64,000 bases of DNA, from assembly GCA_023150555.1 (NCBI GenBank), contig JAKLKQ010000034.1, positions 1 to 64,000 on the forward strand, in the 5' to 3' direction. This document shows, one piece after another, positions 1 to 6,903 of the stretch (position 1 is its first letter; every line of letters begins with the position of its first letter). The notes under the pieces were generated by a model that saw only the letters and a program-made list of their open reading frames with translations, did not search any database and was not told where the DNA came from. The translations under genes were made by a program, and so were the position numbers. The DNA is from Planctomycetota bacterium (GTDB lineage: Bacteria > Planctomycetota > SZUA-567 > H5-PLA8).

Positions 1-171
1 GCATATTCTGTTTTCGAAATCCTCAGCAATAGCCACATATTTTTCGTCGTCTAGAAGGAGCGTCTCTCCACTGGAAATCTCATCCAATCGAAACTTCAAC
101 CCTATGCAATCAATATCCGGTGGCGTAGATATGCGAATCTTTCCTAGCCATTCCTCTACTTTAGTGGACAT
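1..171 (-). CDS. Candidate immunity protein for the adjacent Rhs deaminase toxin (5' part only, cut by window edge)
   Basis: An open frame starts with ATG at 171 and runs off the left edge after 57 codons. The product begins MSTKVEEWLGKIRIST and is acidic and small-soluble in character, with no signal peptide or membrane segment. The start lies 41 bp beyond the stop codon of the deaminase toxin frame, with a GGAAGGGTGG-like stretch upstream as a possible ribosome binding site. By position (small gene directly after an Rhs toxin tip, same low GC) it is inferred to be the cognate immunity protein. I do not recognise the family. The rest of the gene lies outside the window. Confidence 0.5.
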   Translation of the reverse strand, partial: MSTKVEEWLGKIRISTPPDIDCIGLKFRLDEISSGETLLLDDEKYVAIAEDFENRIC

Positions 172-212
172 TTCATCACCACCCTTCCTCTATCGGCCTT
201 CGACCTGCAAGG

Positions 213-524
213 CTATTGCTGTAGTTTCTGAATCGCCTTCAGCATTTCAACCGAACTCTGAGTATCCCCCGGCTTGTAATCGAAGGTAAACGTCACTTCT
301 GCGTCCTGGTAGTTTCTTCGGATAAAATCATTACAGTATCCACCTGGCGACTGACATGGCTCAAGTTCGCTATAAATCCTTGTGACCTGGTTCGGCTTTA
401 TCCCCATGGATTCGAGTTCCTTCGCAATAATTCTTTCCGCGTGTCCGACACCACGCTCGCTCGCTCGCTCGCGCAATGGTCTGCAATGTACCATCAGCGG
501 CTCTGTATTCAAACACCGCGACAT
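213..524 (-). CDS. Deaminase-type toxin domain of an Rhs tip, out of frame with the Rhs core
   Basis: This frame carries a cytidine-deaminase-fold zinc signature: HAE (GVGHAERIIAKELE) followed by SELEPCQSPGGYC, i.e. a PC-x6-C pair. This is the arrangement of bacterial polymorphic-toxin deaminases (XOO_2897/SCP1.201-like, in the nucleic-acid/nucleotide deaminase group). The ATG at 524 is probably not a genuine start, because the residues before the HAE region are frame-shifted Rhs linker. Removing one 4-bp unit at 454-473 fuses this frame to the Rhs core at 370-1527. The predicted activity is deamination of a nucleotide, DNA or RNA in a target cell, with zinc bound by H, C and C. Substrate cannot be read from sequence. 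A pseudogene or assembly error remains possible. Confidence 0.6.
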   Translation of the reverse strand: MSRCLNTEPLMVHCRPLRERASERGVGHAERIIAKELESMGIKPNQVTRIYSELEPCQSPGGYCNDFIRRNYQDAEVTFTFDYKPGDTQSSVEMLKAIQKLQQ

Positions 525-1527
525 TTCTACCTCCAGTTATATTATTCTGAAGGCGATATTGAATGGCCGCCTTGCTGAGATCGCTTGAGCCATAAATTAC
601 AGATTCCATTGCCCGAGGAACTGGAATCAACTTGTTAGTTGGATAGCCAGCCTTTTCAAGGTACGAGTTAAGTTCCTTGATTGTTGCTATTGCCGCTTCT
701 CTTTCTACAATAGTTCCAGCCTTTCCAGTTAGCGGCTTAAGTGTTGCCGTCTTTGCTCCAATCCAATTAGCTCCCTTCATGATAGCAAAATACAAGACAA
801 GTTCGGAGACCCCCTCAATGAGCCCCTGCTGATCTCCAGTTACAGGCTCTTCACCTGATCCCGTGGCATAGCCCTTTTCAGCCGCAAAGTGAATAGGATT
901 AGCAGCACGGATGAAGTAGTAGAGATTTTTTGTATAATTCTGGATTTGAGCGCCCGAAAAATTATGAACTATTAACCTTCGCGCCCGTTGATCATTAAGC
1001 TCCCTTGCAGCAATGTTATATCTTGTCTGGATGTCCAAATTCGCCAACCTTGGATCGTTGTCCGCTTTTTCATAGAAATATTTCTTCAAAGTTGAGGCAT
1101 GCTCATAGGGATAGCCATTTAACTCCAATATTGACTTGATCTCATCATCGTTCAACGCAACTTCTCCCATTGCCTGTCTATTACCGAGTATCCCTTGACG
1201 AATAGCATCCATCAGGGTTGGTGCTGGCGTTGTTGGTGTTTCCCCATCGCCAACATTTGACCAGTTCCAGTAGCCTGCTCCGAATCTGTTTGTTTTGGTA
1301 AAGACCCATTCCGTCCCCATCGGGTCCATCCGGTTAACCGGGTCGCCGCCGCAGAAGTTGTACATATTGGGGCCGTCGACCATGCCGAGGGGGTCTTGAC
1401 TGATGAATCGGCCGATGCTCGGATCGTAGAAGCGGTTGCGGGAGTCGACGGTGTAGGTGAAGGAATTGGGCACGGAATCCAGACTATTCGTGCGATGGCT
1501 ACGGCAGCAGGATGCGGCTGCTTTCAC
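370..1527 (-). CDS. Rhs/YD-repeat core C-terminal fragment with toxin linker (frameshifted at 3' end)
   Basis: Residues about 29-70 are the Rhs repeat-associated core signature: YDPSIGRFISQDPLG, then MYNFCGGDPVNRMDPMG. This module closes the Rhs shell and precedes the variable toxin tip. About 280 residues of variable linker follow. The frame then passes through a GAGC tetranucleotide repeat and ends in nonsense (RASERAWCRTRG) instead of the deaminase domain seen in the neighbouring frame. The GTG at 1527 is only the first start available; upstream in the same frame lie more Rhs-like residues (NSFAYNNAGQV) and then a TGA at 1591-1593. The tip is clearly AT-richer than the rest of the window, consistent with acquisition as a cassette. 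No full-length Rhs barrel is present. Confidence 0.7.
   Translation of the reverse strand: MKAAASCCRSHRTNSLDSVPNSFTYTVDSRNRFYDPSIGRFISQDPLGMVDGPNMYNFCGGDPVNRMDPMGTEWVFTKTNRFGAGYWNWSNVGDGETPTTPAPTLMDAIRQGILGNRQAMGEVALNDDEIKSILELNGYPYEHASTLKKYFYEKADNDPRLANLDIQTRYNIAARELNDQRARRLIVHNFSGAQIQNYTKNLYYFIRAANPIHFAAEKGYATGSGEEPVTGDQQGLIEGVSELVLYFAIMKGANWIGAKTATLKPLTGKAGTIVEREAAIATIKELNSYLEKAGYPTNKLIPVPRAMESVIYGSSDLSKAAIQYRLQNNITGGRNVAVFEYRAADGTLQTIARASERAWCRTRGKNYCEGTRIHGDKAEPGHKDL
454..473. repeat. Tetranucleotide tandem repeat (CGCT, 4.5-5 copies) inside the Rhs-toxin gene
   Basis: The plus strand reads CGCT four times and then CGCG, i.e. GAGC repeats on the coding strand. It lies exactly where the Rhs frame and the deaminase frame part. 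With the present copy number the Rhs core runs into nonsense; one unit fewer (or two more) reads Ile-Ala-Arg-Ala-Ser-Glu-Arg-Gly-Val-Gly-His-Ala-Glu straight into the toxin. Confidence 0.8.
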
Positions 1528-1836
1528 CTGCCCAGCGTTGTTGTAGGCGAACGAATTATGCAGCCGGTGCCGTCGTATCTGTTTGGCCGGTCATGGTCCG
1601 TCTGCGTCGTACTCGTAGTGCGCTCCGGCAGGGGCTGCTGGTGGCCGGGCACACTCGATTGGATGAGCAGCCCGCGCTGGAATACGCAATGCGTAAGAAC
1701 TTCCGCTGGTGGCCCGCGGCCGCGGCAAACGCTGCCCGCCGCCGGGGGCCTCCGAAATTCAAGAACCTAAGAAATAGATAACTTCATACAGTATATATCT
1801 TCGTGGAAAATATTAAGTATTTTTGGTAATTAGCTG
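1528..1836 (-). pseudogene. Decayed Rhs coding remnant followed by AT-rich spacer
   Basis: On the minus strand, short Rhs-like words occur in different frames: AHYEYDADG just before a TGA at 1591-1593, RYDGTGCI in another frame, and NSFAYNNAGQV running into the Rhs fragment. At least two frame breaks therefore separate recognisable YD-repeat segments, so the upstream Rhs gene is degraded. From about 1640 to 1770 nothing coding is recognised. From 1775 to 1836 the sequence is markedly AT-rich and leads into a promoter. Confidence 0.45.
1683..1695. repeat. 13-bp palindrome TACGCAATGCGTA, copy 1
   Basis: TACGCA and TGCGTA arms flank a central A. The same 13-mer (centre A or T) recurs at 2228, 39478 and 42684, always outside confident genes. 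Function unknown; it could be a protein-binding site or a repeat-element core. Confidence 0.6.
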
Positions 1837-1865
1837 TTGACATTTCCATGGGAAGGCGGTTAAAT
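1837..1865 (+). promoter_or_regulatory. Sigma70-like promoter for a candidate RNA gene
   Basis: TTGACA at 1837-1842 is a perfect -35 box. A 17-bp spacer leads to TTAAAT at 1860-1865 (4 of 6 matches to TATAAT). The region just upstream is AT-rich. Transcription would start near 1872, and no credible protein frame begins downstream on this strand. Confidence 0.55.
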
Positions 1866-1871
1866 GGTCGT

Positions 1872-2040
1872 AACACCAGGTGAAGGGTGGAAGTGGGCGG
1901 AGTGCACCCCTCCTTTGCCTGGTGCCAAGTGGCCAGCTTGGAGGGTCCCGGCAAGGGCCGGGGCTAAGACCCGACGGTGTGCATCATAGGGCTGCGTGTG
2001 CGGACCCACCTCGCAAAGGTGGCGACGGCGTCACCACCTA
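1872..2040 (+). ncRNA. Candidate structured RNA of unknown class
   Basis: Downstream of the promoter the plus strand folds into several local stems. CACCAGG (1874-1880) pairs with CCTGGTG (1918-1924). CCAAG (1925-1929) pairs with CTTGG (1937-1941). GGGTC (1943-1947) pairs with GACCC (1968-1972), enclosing CCGGC/GCCGG. CCACC (2006-2010) pairs with GGTGG (2018-2022). I looked for and did not find the conserved cores of RNase P RNA, tmRNA, SRP RNA or common riboswitches. No clear terminator was found, so the 3' end is approximate. Confidence 0.4.
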
Positions 2041-2276
2041 CCATTTTCGGAGGCTCAAACGTGCGAAGTTGGCATAAAGAAAGGAAGTCGAAGGCGTAGC
2101 ACCCATACCCGAACAGATTCCCCCACAATCGAATAAAAGGAGCGAACGGCGGCGGAGAAACTCCGCGCCCGGTCGAGTCCCGAGTCTTGCGGCTTGCGTC
2201 TTGAGCCCGGCCCGGCGGCCCCTGATATACGCAATGCGTATCCACTGGGCGCCTGCGGCGGGACAAGCGGGGCGGG
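2041..2276. other. Gap with no recognised gene; contains one 13-bp palindrome
   Basis: Open frames here are low-complexity or antisense and were not accepted. The only distinctive element is the palindrome at 2228-2240. The leftward glycosyltransferase gene ends at the right boundary; no hairpin followed by a T-run was seen for it. Confidence 0.5.
2228..2240. repeat. 13-bp palindrome TACGCAATGCGTA, copy 2
   Basis: Identical to copy 1 and extended by one pair (ATACGCA...TGCGTAT). It lies just past the 3' end of the glycosyltransferase gene. Confidence 0.6.
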
Positions 2277-4592
2277 CTATTCGTCCTTCGAATCGTCTTC
2301 CCCGTCGTCGCCTTGGGACGGTTCGGCCGCCGCTGCGTCCTTGGACCCCGCGTCGGGATCGTTGACCAGCACGACCAGGTGGCCGGTGCGCGCGGCGATG
2401 CTGCTGCCGGGCGGCGGGCGGTCTTCCAGGAAGCGCCGGAAGAGCTTGTTGTGAACGAAGACCAGCACCGTGCCCTTCTCGTCCATCGCCAGTTCGTCCT
2501 TTAATACCGCAGCGATCGGTTCGTTCCGGTCCACGTCGCGCTTGCGCATCTCGTGGATCTTCCGCCGGAGGTAATAGGGCAGGCTCTCCTCCCGGCAGCC
2601 CGCGGTGCTCACGCGTTTGGCCTTGGCCAGGTACGGTTCGAGTTCCAGGCACAAGTCGCGGTTCGAGTGGTCCGCGCTGAACTCGTCTACCCGCGTCGCC
2701 AGGACAAACGAGAGCAGGCCGACCAGCAGCACCGCCTGCGCCACGATCGTCTTCACGCCCTGGCGTGTCAGGCAGGCGGCGATCCACGGCAGCGCGGTGC
2801 CGGCGAAGAAGACCGCGGCGACGCACCACAGCGGCAGCGGCAGTTCGTCGATGACCATCTGCCAGCGGTTGGGGAACTCGACCAGGCGTGTCGGGATGGC
2901 CGCGGCTCCGGCCAACAGCGGCGCGGCCATCACGATTGCGGCGGCCTTGATCGGGAAGCGCGCGCGTTCCAGGCGGGACGTCTCGTGCCAGCGCAGAAGA
3001 TGGATCGCGCCCAGGACGGCTCCGGCGATTTGAAGTGCGAACAGACCCAGCACGGCCGCCAGCGCAGGCTTGGACCAAGGCTGATCGCCCGCCAGCCCCT
3101 TGGGCTCCTCGTAAGGATGCAACCCGGCGAACAGCAGCAACTCGGACAGCAGCAGCGCCACCGCCAGCACGGCCAGTTTCGCTGCGCGCGGCACGGCCTC
3201 GCCCGCGCCCTGCAGCCGCAGCGCCAGGCGCGCCGTCAGCAGCGCCGCGGCGGGAAACGCCGGCAGCACGTAGGTCGGGAGTTTGGCCTTGGGGATGGTG
3301 AAAAAGATCACCACGCCCAGCAGCCACGCCACCATGAACGCGTCGGCGGTGTGTGCGACATCGGCGGCCGGAGCGTTTTCTTCCAGCGGCAGGCGCCGGG
3401 TCTGCTTGCGCCAGGCCGCGACCACGGCCGCCACCAGGCCGATCGACCAGGGGAAGAATACGCCGTGGAAGAGGTAGAGGTAGTACAGCGGGCCTTGGGC
3501 GTGCATCCTGCCCGACAGGCGCCCGCCGACCTCGAAATCGACCAGCGCCTTGAAGCGCGGGTAGCCCATCTCGTAGATCAGCAGCCCGTACCACCAGCCG
3601 CCCAGCGCCAGGAACAGCACCAGCGCCACGTACCACCAGCGCGGGCGCCAGTACGGCTGCAAGCCGTAGTACACCACGCTCAGCGCCGCCAGCACCAGCG
3701 CCGTGGGCAAGTAGGCGGGGTAGGGGCCGAGGAAGGTATTCTCGAAGTCGGAGGCCGCGCTCGTGAACTTGCGCACCAGGCCGTGCACCAGGCCCACCGC
3801 GGCCACCATCAGCCAGATGCCCACCCAGTGCCGCCCGCCCGGCTGCCACCAGAAGAGCTTGAAGGCGAACAGCAGCACGAACAGGAACGGCACGACGAAG
3901 ACGATCAGCGTCGCCGTGCCCTTGGCCATGAAGGCCAGGCCCGCGCACAGGCCCAGGGCCAGTACCGACATTCCGCGCAGCGGGAACTTTCCGGCCAGGC
4001 CCAGCAGGATGCACGCGAGCGCGCCCGCCAGGAGCGTGCTGAATGTCTGGTCGGTCACGCAGCTGCGGCTGACGGCGAAGAACAGCGGCGCGGGGATCAG
4101 CATCAGCCCCGCCAAAAAGCCCGTCGCCGGGCCGTACAGCCGCTGCCCCAGCCAGACCGTAAGCAACAGCATTGCCAGGCCCATCGCGACCGACGGCAGG
4201 CGCGAACTGAACTCGTTCGAACCGCCCAGCGCCAGGTTGCTTACCGCCACCAGCCAATAGAACAGCGGCGGCTTGTTGATGCGCGGCTCGCCGTTGTACT
4301 CAGGGATCATCCACGACCCGCCCTCGGACATGGTGCGCCCGGCGGTCGCGTAGCGCGGCTCGTCGGGGTTGATCAGCGCGAGGTCGTTCAGGCGGTACAG
4401 GCTGAGGAAAAGATAGAGCGCCACCAGGCCGGCCCAGCACAGCGCCTTCCACGAGGCCGGCCACGGACCGTCGCCCAGGCCGGGCGCTTCGCCCGTCGAA
4501 GGCGTCGCGGGCGGCGCAGGCGGAGGCGCTTTACTCGGCGACGCGGACGGCAGGGTGTCCGGGCTTTCGGGAGCGTTGTCGGCGGGCGGCAT
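2277..4592 (-). CDS. ArnT-like family 39 glycosyltransferase (GT-C fold integral membrane protein)
   Basis: The 771-residue protein has a Pro/Ala-rich cytoplasmic N-terminus (about 1-45) and then many hydrophobic helices. The first periplasmic loop after helix 1 carries NPDEPRYA, the acidic catalytic motif of the PMT_2/ArnT group. It is followed by RINKPPLFYWL, also typical of bacterial lipid-linked sugar transferases. Such enzymes move a sugar from a polyprenyl-phosphate donor to a lipid, protein or glycan on the outer face of the cytoplasmic membrane. The C-terminal 250 residues are a less conserved soluble region ending in an acidic Asp/Glu tail. Donor and acceptor are not deducible. It seems to be a single gene, 28 bp upstream of the next leftward gene's stop. 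Confidence 0.8.
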   Translation of the reverse strand: MPPADNAPESPDTLPSASPSKAPPPAPPATPSTGEAPGLGDGPWPASWKALCWAGLVALYLFLSLYRLNDLALINPDEPRYATAGRTMSEGGSWMIPEYNGEPRINKPPLFYWLVAVSNLALGGSNEFSSRLPSVAMGLAMLLLTVWLGQRLYGPATGFLAGLMLIPAPLFFAVSRSCVTDQTFSTLLAGALACILLGLAGKFPLRGMSVLALGLCAGLAFMAKGTATLIVFVVPFLFVLLFAFKLFWWQPGGRHWVGIWLMVAAVGLVHGLVRKFTSAASDFENTFLGPYPAYLPTALVLAALSVVYYGLQPYWRPRWWYVALVLFLALGGWWYGLLIYEMGYPRFKALVDFEVGGRLSGRMHAQGPLYYLYLFHGVFFPWSIGLVAAVVAAWRKQTRRLPLEENAPAADVAHTADAFMVAWLLGVVIFFTIPKAKLPTYVLPAFPAAALLTARLALRLQGAGEAVPRAAKLAVLAVALLLSELLLFAGLHPYEEPKGLAGDQPWSKPALAAVLGLFALQIAGAVLGAIHLLRWHETSRLERARFPIKAAAIVMAAPLLAGAAAIPTRLVEFPNRWQMVIDELPLPLWCVAAVFFAGTALPWIAACLTRQGVKTIVAQAVLLVGLLSFVLATRVDEFSADHSNRDLCLELEPYLAKAKRVSTAGCREESLPYYLRRKIHEMRKRDVDRNEPIAAVLKDELAMDEKGTVLVFVHNKLFRRFLEDRPPPGSSIAARTGHLVVLVNDPDAGSKDAAAAEPSQGDDGEDDSKDE

Positions 4593-4620
4593 CGGGAACG
4601 GTGCTTATAGCGCGAGCGCG

Positions 4621-4854
4621 TCAGGCCTTAGGCCCGGGCGGCGCGCCGGAGCCGCCGCGGTTCCACTGGCCCTGGAAGCTGCCGTCCGGGTTCACCCGGA
4701 TGGACTTATGGTCGTCGTTGCTGTGCAGCACGATGTCGCGCACGCCGGGCAGGCTGCGGGCGCTCTGTTGGATCATCTCCGATACGGCCTGGCGGGCGGC
4801 CAGGTCGTCGTTGGCCTGGATGTCGACCAGGATCTTCAAAACGTACGATGGCAT
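4621..4854 (-). CDS. Small conserved-type hypothetical protein (77 aa)
   Basis: ATG at 4854 is chosen because AAGGAG (4861-4866 on the complement) sits 6 bp upstream; a longer frame from 4884 lacks such a site. The product starts MPSYVLKILVDIQANDDLAA and ends in a Gly/Pro-rich tail. It alternates hydrophobic and polar residues like a small alpha/beta domain, with no signal peptide or membrane helix. Family not recognised. It may be co-transcribed with the glycosyltransferase downstream, since the gap is only 28 bp. Confidence 0.6.
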   Translation of the reverse strand: MPSYVLKILVDIQANDDLAARQAVSEMIQQSARSLPGVRDIVLHSNDDHKSIRVNPDGSFQGQWNRGGSGAPPGPKA

Positions 4855-5047
4855 GAGCGGCTCCTTGATGCAATGGGACGCCACGCGAGGCGCGCTCTTC
4901 GGAAGGGCTTGCAGGAGCGGTCATAGCCGATGGGCCAAACGCTCGCAACGGCAGGCGATTCTCGGATTTGGAACCCGCTGGCCCTTGAGTTTGGACCGAT
5001 CGTGGGATAAGTTTGGAGTGGCTGCACAAGGTGCGGAAGTATTTGGG

Positions 5048-5080
5048 TAGAATGTAACCTCAAGCATAAATTGAGGTTAC
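5048..5080 (+). promoter_or_regulatory. -10-like box plus perfect hairpin upstream of the PilZ gene
   Basis: TAGAAT at 5048-5053 resembles a -10 box, though no good -35 is seen 16-18 bp upstream. It is followed at once by GTAACCTCAA (5054-5063), a 7-nt loop and TTGAGGTTAC (5071-5080), a perfect 10-bp stem. This could be an operator dyad or a 5' mRNA hairpin ahead of the start at 5112. Confidence 0.4.
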
Positions 5081-5111
5081 GGGTGTGTGGGAGAGGGGCG
5101 AAGGGGGCGAG

Positions 5112-5507
5112 ATGAGCGGTTCCAGCGCGAAGGACCGGCGCAAGTTCGTCCGTGTGAACACCGATCTGAAGGTGCGTTTCAAGTTTATCTGGCTAGCGCC
5201 GGGCAAGCCCCACGATCTGGAGATGTTCGAGGGGTGTACGCGCAACCTCAGTCGTGACGGGATGTTGCTGATAGGCAAGCTCCCCAACCTGGACTGGATA
5301 AGCCACCTCCTGATGAGCAAACTGGTTTTGGGAGTAGTCCTGGAGATGCCCGGGGGCCAGCCCAGCGTGAAGGCGCTTTGCCGGACCGCCTGGTTGGAGG
5401 CCATCGACGAGGAGTCCAAGCGCACGGCCTTCGGGTTGGTCTTCAGCGAGATCACCGCTGAGGACCAGGGCCGCGTGCAGCGGTTCGTTATCGAGAGCCA
5501 GCTCTAA
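5112..5507 (+). CDS. PilZ-domain protein (probable c-di-GMP receptor)
   Basis: ATG at 5112 follows a purine-rich GAAGGGGGCGAG. The 131-residue protein is a lone PilZ domain. DRRKFVRV near residue 8 supplies the RxxxR-type arginine motif, and NLSRDG near residue 47 supplies the D/N-x-S-x-x-G motif; together these bind cyclic di-GMP. No other output domain or membrane segment is present. It would act in the cytoplasm as a single-domain adaptor, but the target is unknown because neighbouring genes are not motility or exopolysaccharide genes. A 10-bp hairpin precedes the gene. Confidence 0.8.
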   Translation: MSGSSAKDRRKFVRVNTDLKVRFKFIWLAPGKPHDLEMFEGCTRNLSRDGMLLIGKLPNLDWISHLLMSKLVLGVVLEMPGGQPSVKALCRTAWLEAIDEESKRTAFGLVFSEITAEDQGRVQRFVIESQL

Positions 5508-5653
5508 GAGTGCCCGGCACCCGTTTGAGGGGGCGGGGGCCGGCGGGCAGAAAGCCGTTCTTAGGCTTGCGTAAGAATCCCCGAGGCAGATAATCCTCTT
5601 TTTCCAAACGTACAGCCACAACGTGGGGGTTGTGGCAAGGCACCGAGGCACCC

Positions 5654-6403
5654 ATGCCCCTGTCGAGCAAGTACGGGATCATCTCGGATATCCACGCCAA
5701 CTACACCGCGATGAAGGTGGCGATGGACTACCTGCAGATGGCCGGCGTCGACAAGATCCTCTGCCTCGGCGACCTGGTCGGTTACGGCGCCGAACCCTTC
5801 GAATGCATCCAGGCCGTGAAGGACAAGCCCAACGTCTACTGCATCGCCGGCAACCACGACCGCCAGGTCATCGGCGACAAGGACCCGCGGATGCGGAAGA
5901 CCGCGACCAAGGTCCTGGAGTGGACCGCCGACAACATCAGCCCCTCGAACGCCCGCTACCTGAAGCAGCTGCCCCAGGGCATCACCGTCGACGACACCTT
6001 CATCATGGTGCACGGCAGCCTCGTCGAACGCGACGCGTACATCCTGACGCCGCAGGAGATCAGCAAGAACCTCCAGTGCATGATCAACGACTTCGCGGGC
6101 ATGAAGATCTGCTTCTTCGGCCACACGCACGTCCCCATGCTGATCGGCACCAAGGCCGTCATCACCGACCTGCGCGAGACCAAGAGTTTCCAGCTCGACC
6201 GCAACGACATCTACTTGATCAACCCGGGCTCCGTCGGCCAGCCGCGCGACAAGTGCCCCCTGGCCAGCTTCGGCATCTTCGACGCCGAGAATTGGACCAT
6301 GACCTACATCCGCAAGCCCTACGACATCCCTCGCGCCCAGCGTGCCATCATCGACAACGGCCTGCCCGAGAAGTTCGCCCGCCGCCTCGCCGTCGGCGTC
6401 TAA
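5654..6403 (+). CDS. Calcineurin-like metallophosphoesterase (YfcE/MJ0936-like)
   Basis: The 249-residue cytoplasmic protein has the ordered metal-binding motifs of this superfamily: SDIHAN near residue 11, GDLVGYG near 41, GNHD near 71, MVHGS near 118 and GHTH near 158. These residues hold two divalent metals for phosphoester cleavage. A late N-P-G-S-V-G-Q-P-R motif is typical of the small YfcE-type clan. ATG at 5654 was preferred over 5630 because the conserved strand begins a few residues later and an AAGG lies upstream. Substrate unknown; phosphodiesters are usual. Single gene, followed by repeat-rich DNA. Confidence 0.8.
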   Translation: MPLSSKYGIISDIHANYTAMKVAMDYLQMAGVDKILCLGDLVGYGAEPFECIQAVKDKPNVYCIAGNHDRQVIGDKDPRMRKTATKVLEWTADNISPSNARYLKQLPQGITVDDTFIMVHGSLVERDAYILTPQEISKNLQCMINDFAGMKICFFGHTHVPMLIGTKAVITDLRETKSFQLDRNDIYLINPGSVGQPRDKCPLASFGIFDAENWTMTYIRKPYDIPRAQRAIIDNGLPEKFARRLAVGV

Positions 6404-6409
6404 CGAAGC

Positions 6410-6437
6410 TTTCAGCTATCGGCAGTCGGCCTTCAGC
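6410..6437. repeat. Heptanucleotide repeat tract (NNTCRGC type, 4 units)
   Basis: Four consecutive 7-bp units end in TCAGC or TCGGC: TTTCAGC, TATCGGC, then AGTCGGC and CTTCAGC. The tract starts directly after the metallophosphoesterase stop codon. Members of the same unit family recur near 42560-42600. Confidence 0.6.
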
Positions 6438-6486
6438 TTGCTTCGTAGAAATAATGAAAGCTCCGCCTTGCAGGCGCCCTGAAAGG

Positions 6487-6770
6487 GCGCGTTAATGTAG
6501 CCTGGGGCAAGGGGTGCCGTAGGCGACCCGCCGCCCCAGGTTGGCTTGTGTTTACCTCGAGGCCGCGGCACCCACGAGGTTCCGGTATGAAGTACCGGAA
6601 CCTCGTGGGATTTCTCCTCGAAGCATTCGACTGGCGGAAAGGTTGGTGTTTCGAGGAGAAATCGGCGCACGCTCTGCGTGCGCCGTGCCGCGGTTGGCTA
6701 ATGCGAAACCGAATTCCTGGGGCGGCGCACGGCTGAAAAGCCGCGCTTGCCCCAGGCTACATTAATGCGC
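6487..6770. repeat. Nested inverted-repeat element with multibranch (cloverleaf-like) fold, REPIN/MITE-like
   Basis: A 25-bp outer arm (6487-6511) pairs with 6746-6770 with one mismatch. Inside, GCCGCCCCAGG (6530-6540) pairs with CCTGGGGCGGC (6716-6726), and GCCGCGGCA (6562-6570) nearly pairs with 6686-6694. Within these are three perfect hairpins: 17 bp with a 5-nt loop (6571-6609), 12 bp (6611-6661), and CGGCGCACGC/GCGTGCGCCG with a 3-nt loop (6663-6685). GCGCCCTGAAAGGGCGC just left of the element is a further small dyad. No transposase is encoded here, so it would be a non-autonomous repeat or a structured RNA. Confidence 0.7.
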
Positions 6771-6903
6771 GCCTTCGGCGCTCTTGACGAGGGGCTTGAG
6801 TAAGGGGGCCGGCCGCCGAAGGGCCACTGCACATTCCGGCTTCGGAAACTCCACCATCACGCGTACAATAGGAGCATCCCATTCGCCCCGCCGCGGAGGA
6901 CGC

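Noticed and set aside
1872-2040. RNase P RNA or tmRNA at the candidate RNA locus
   Set aside because: The conserved cores (e.g. GAGGAAAGTC of RNase P, the TTCGA arm and CCA end of tmRNA) are not found.
2553-4610. Gln/Arg/His-rich plus-strand frame opposite the glycosyltransferase
   Set aside because: Antisense of membrane-helix codons; no start with a ribosome site and no motif.
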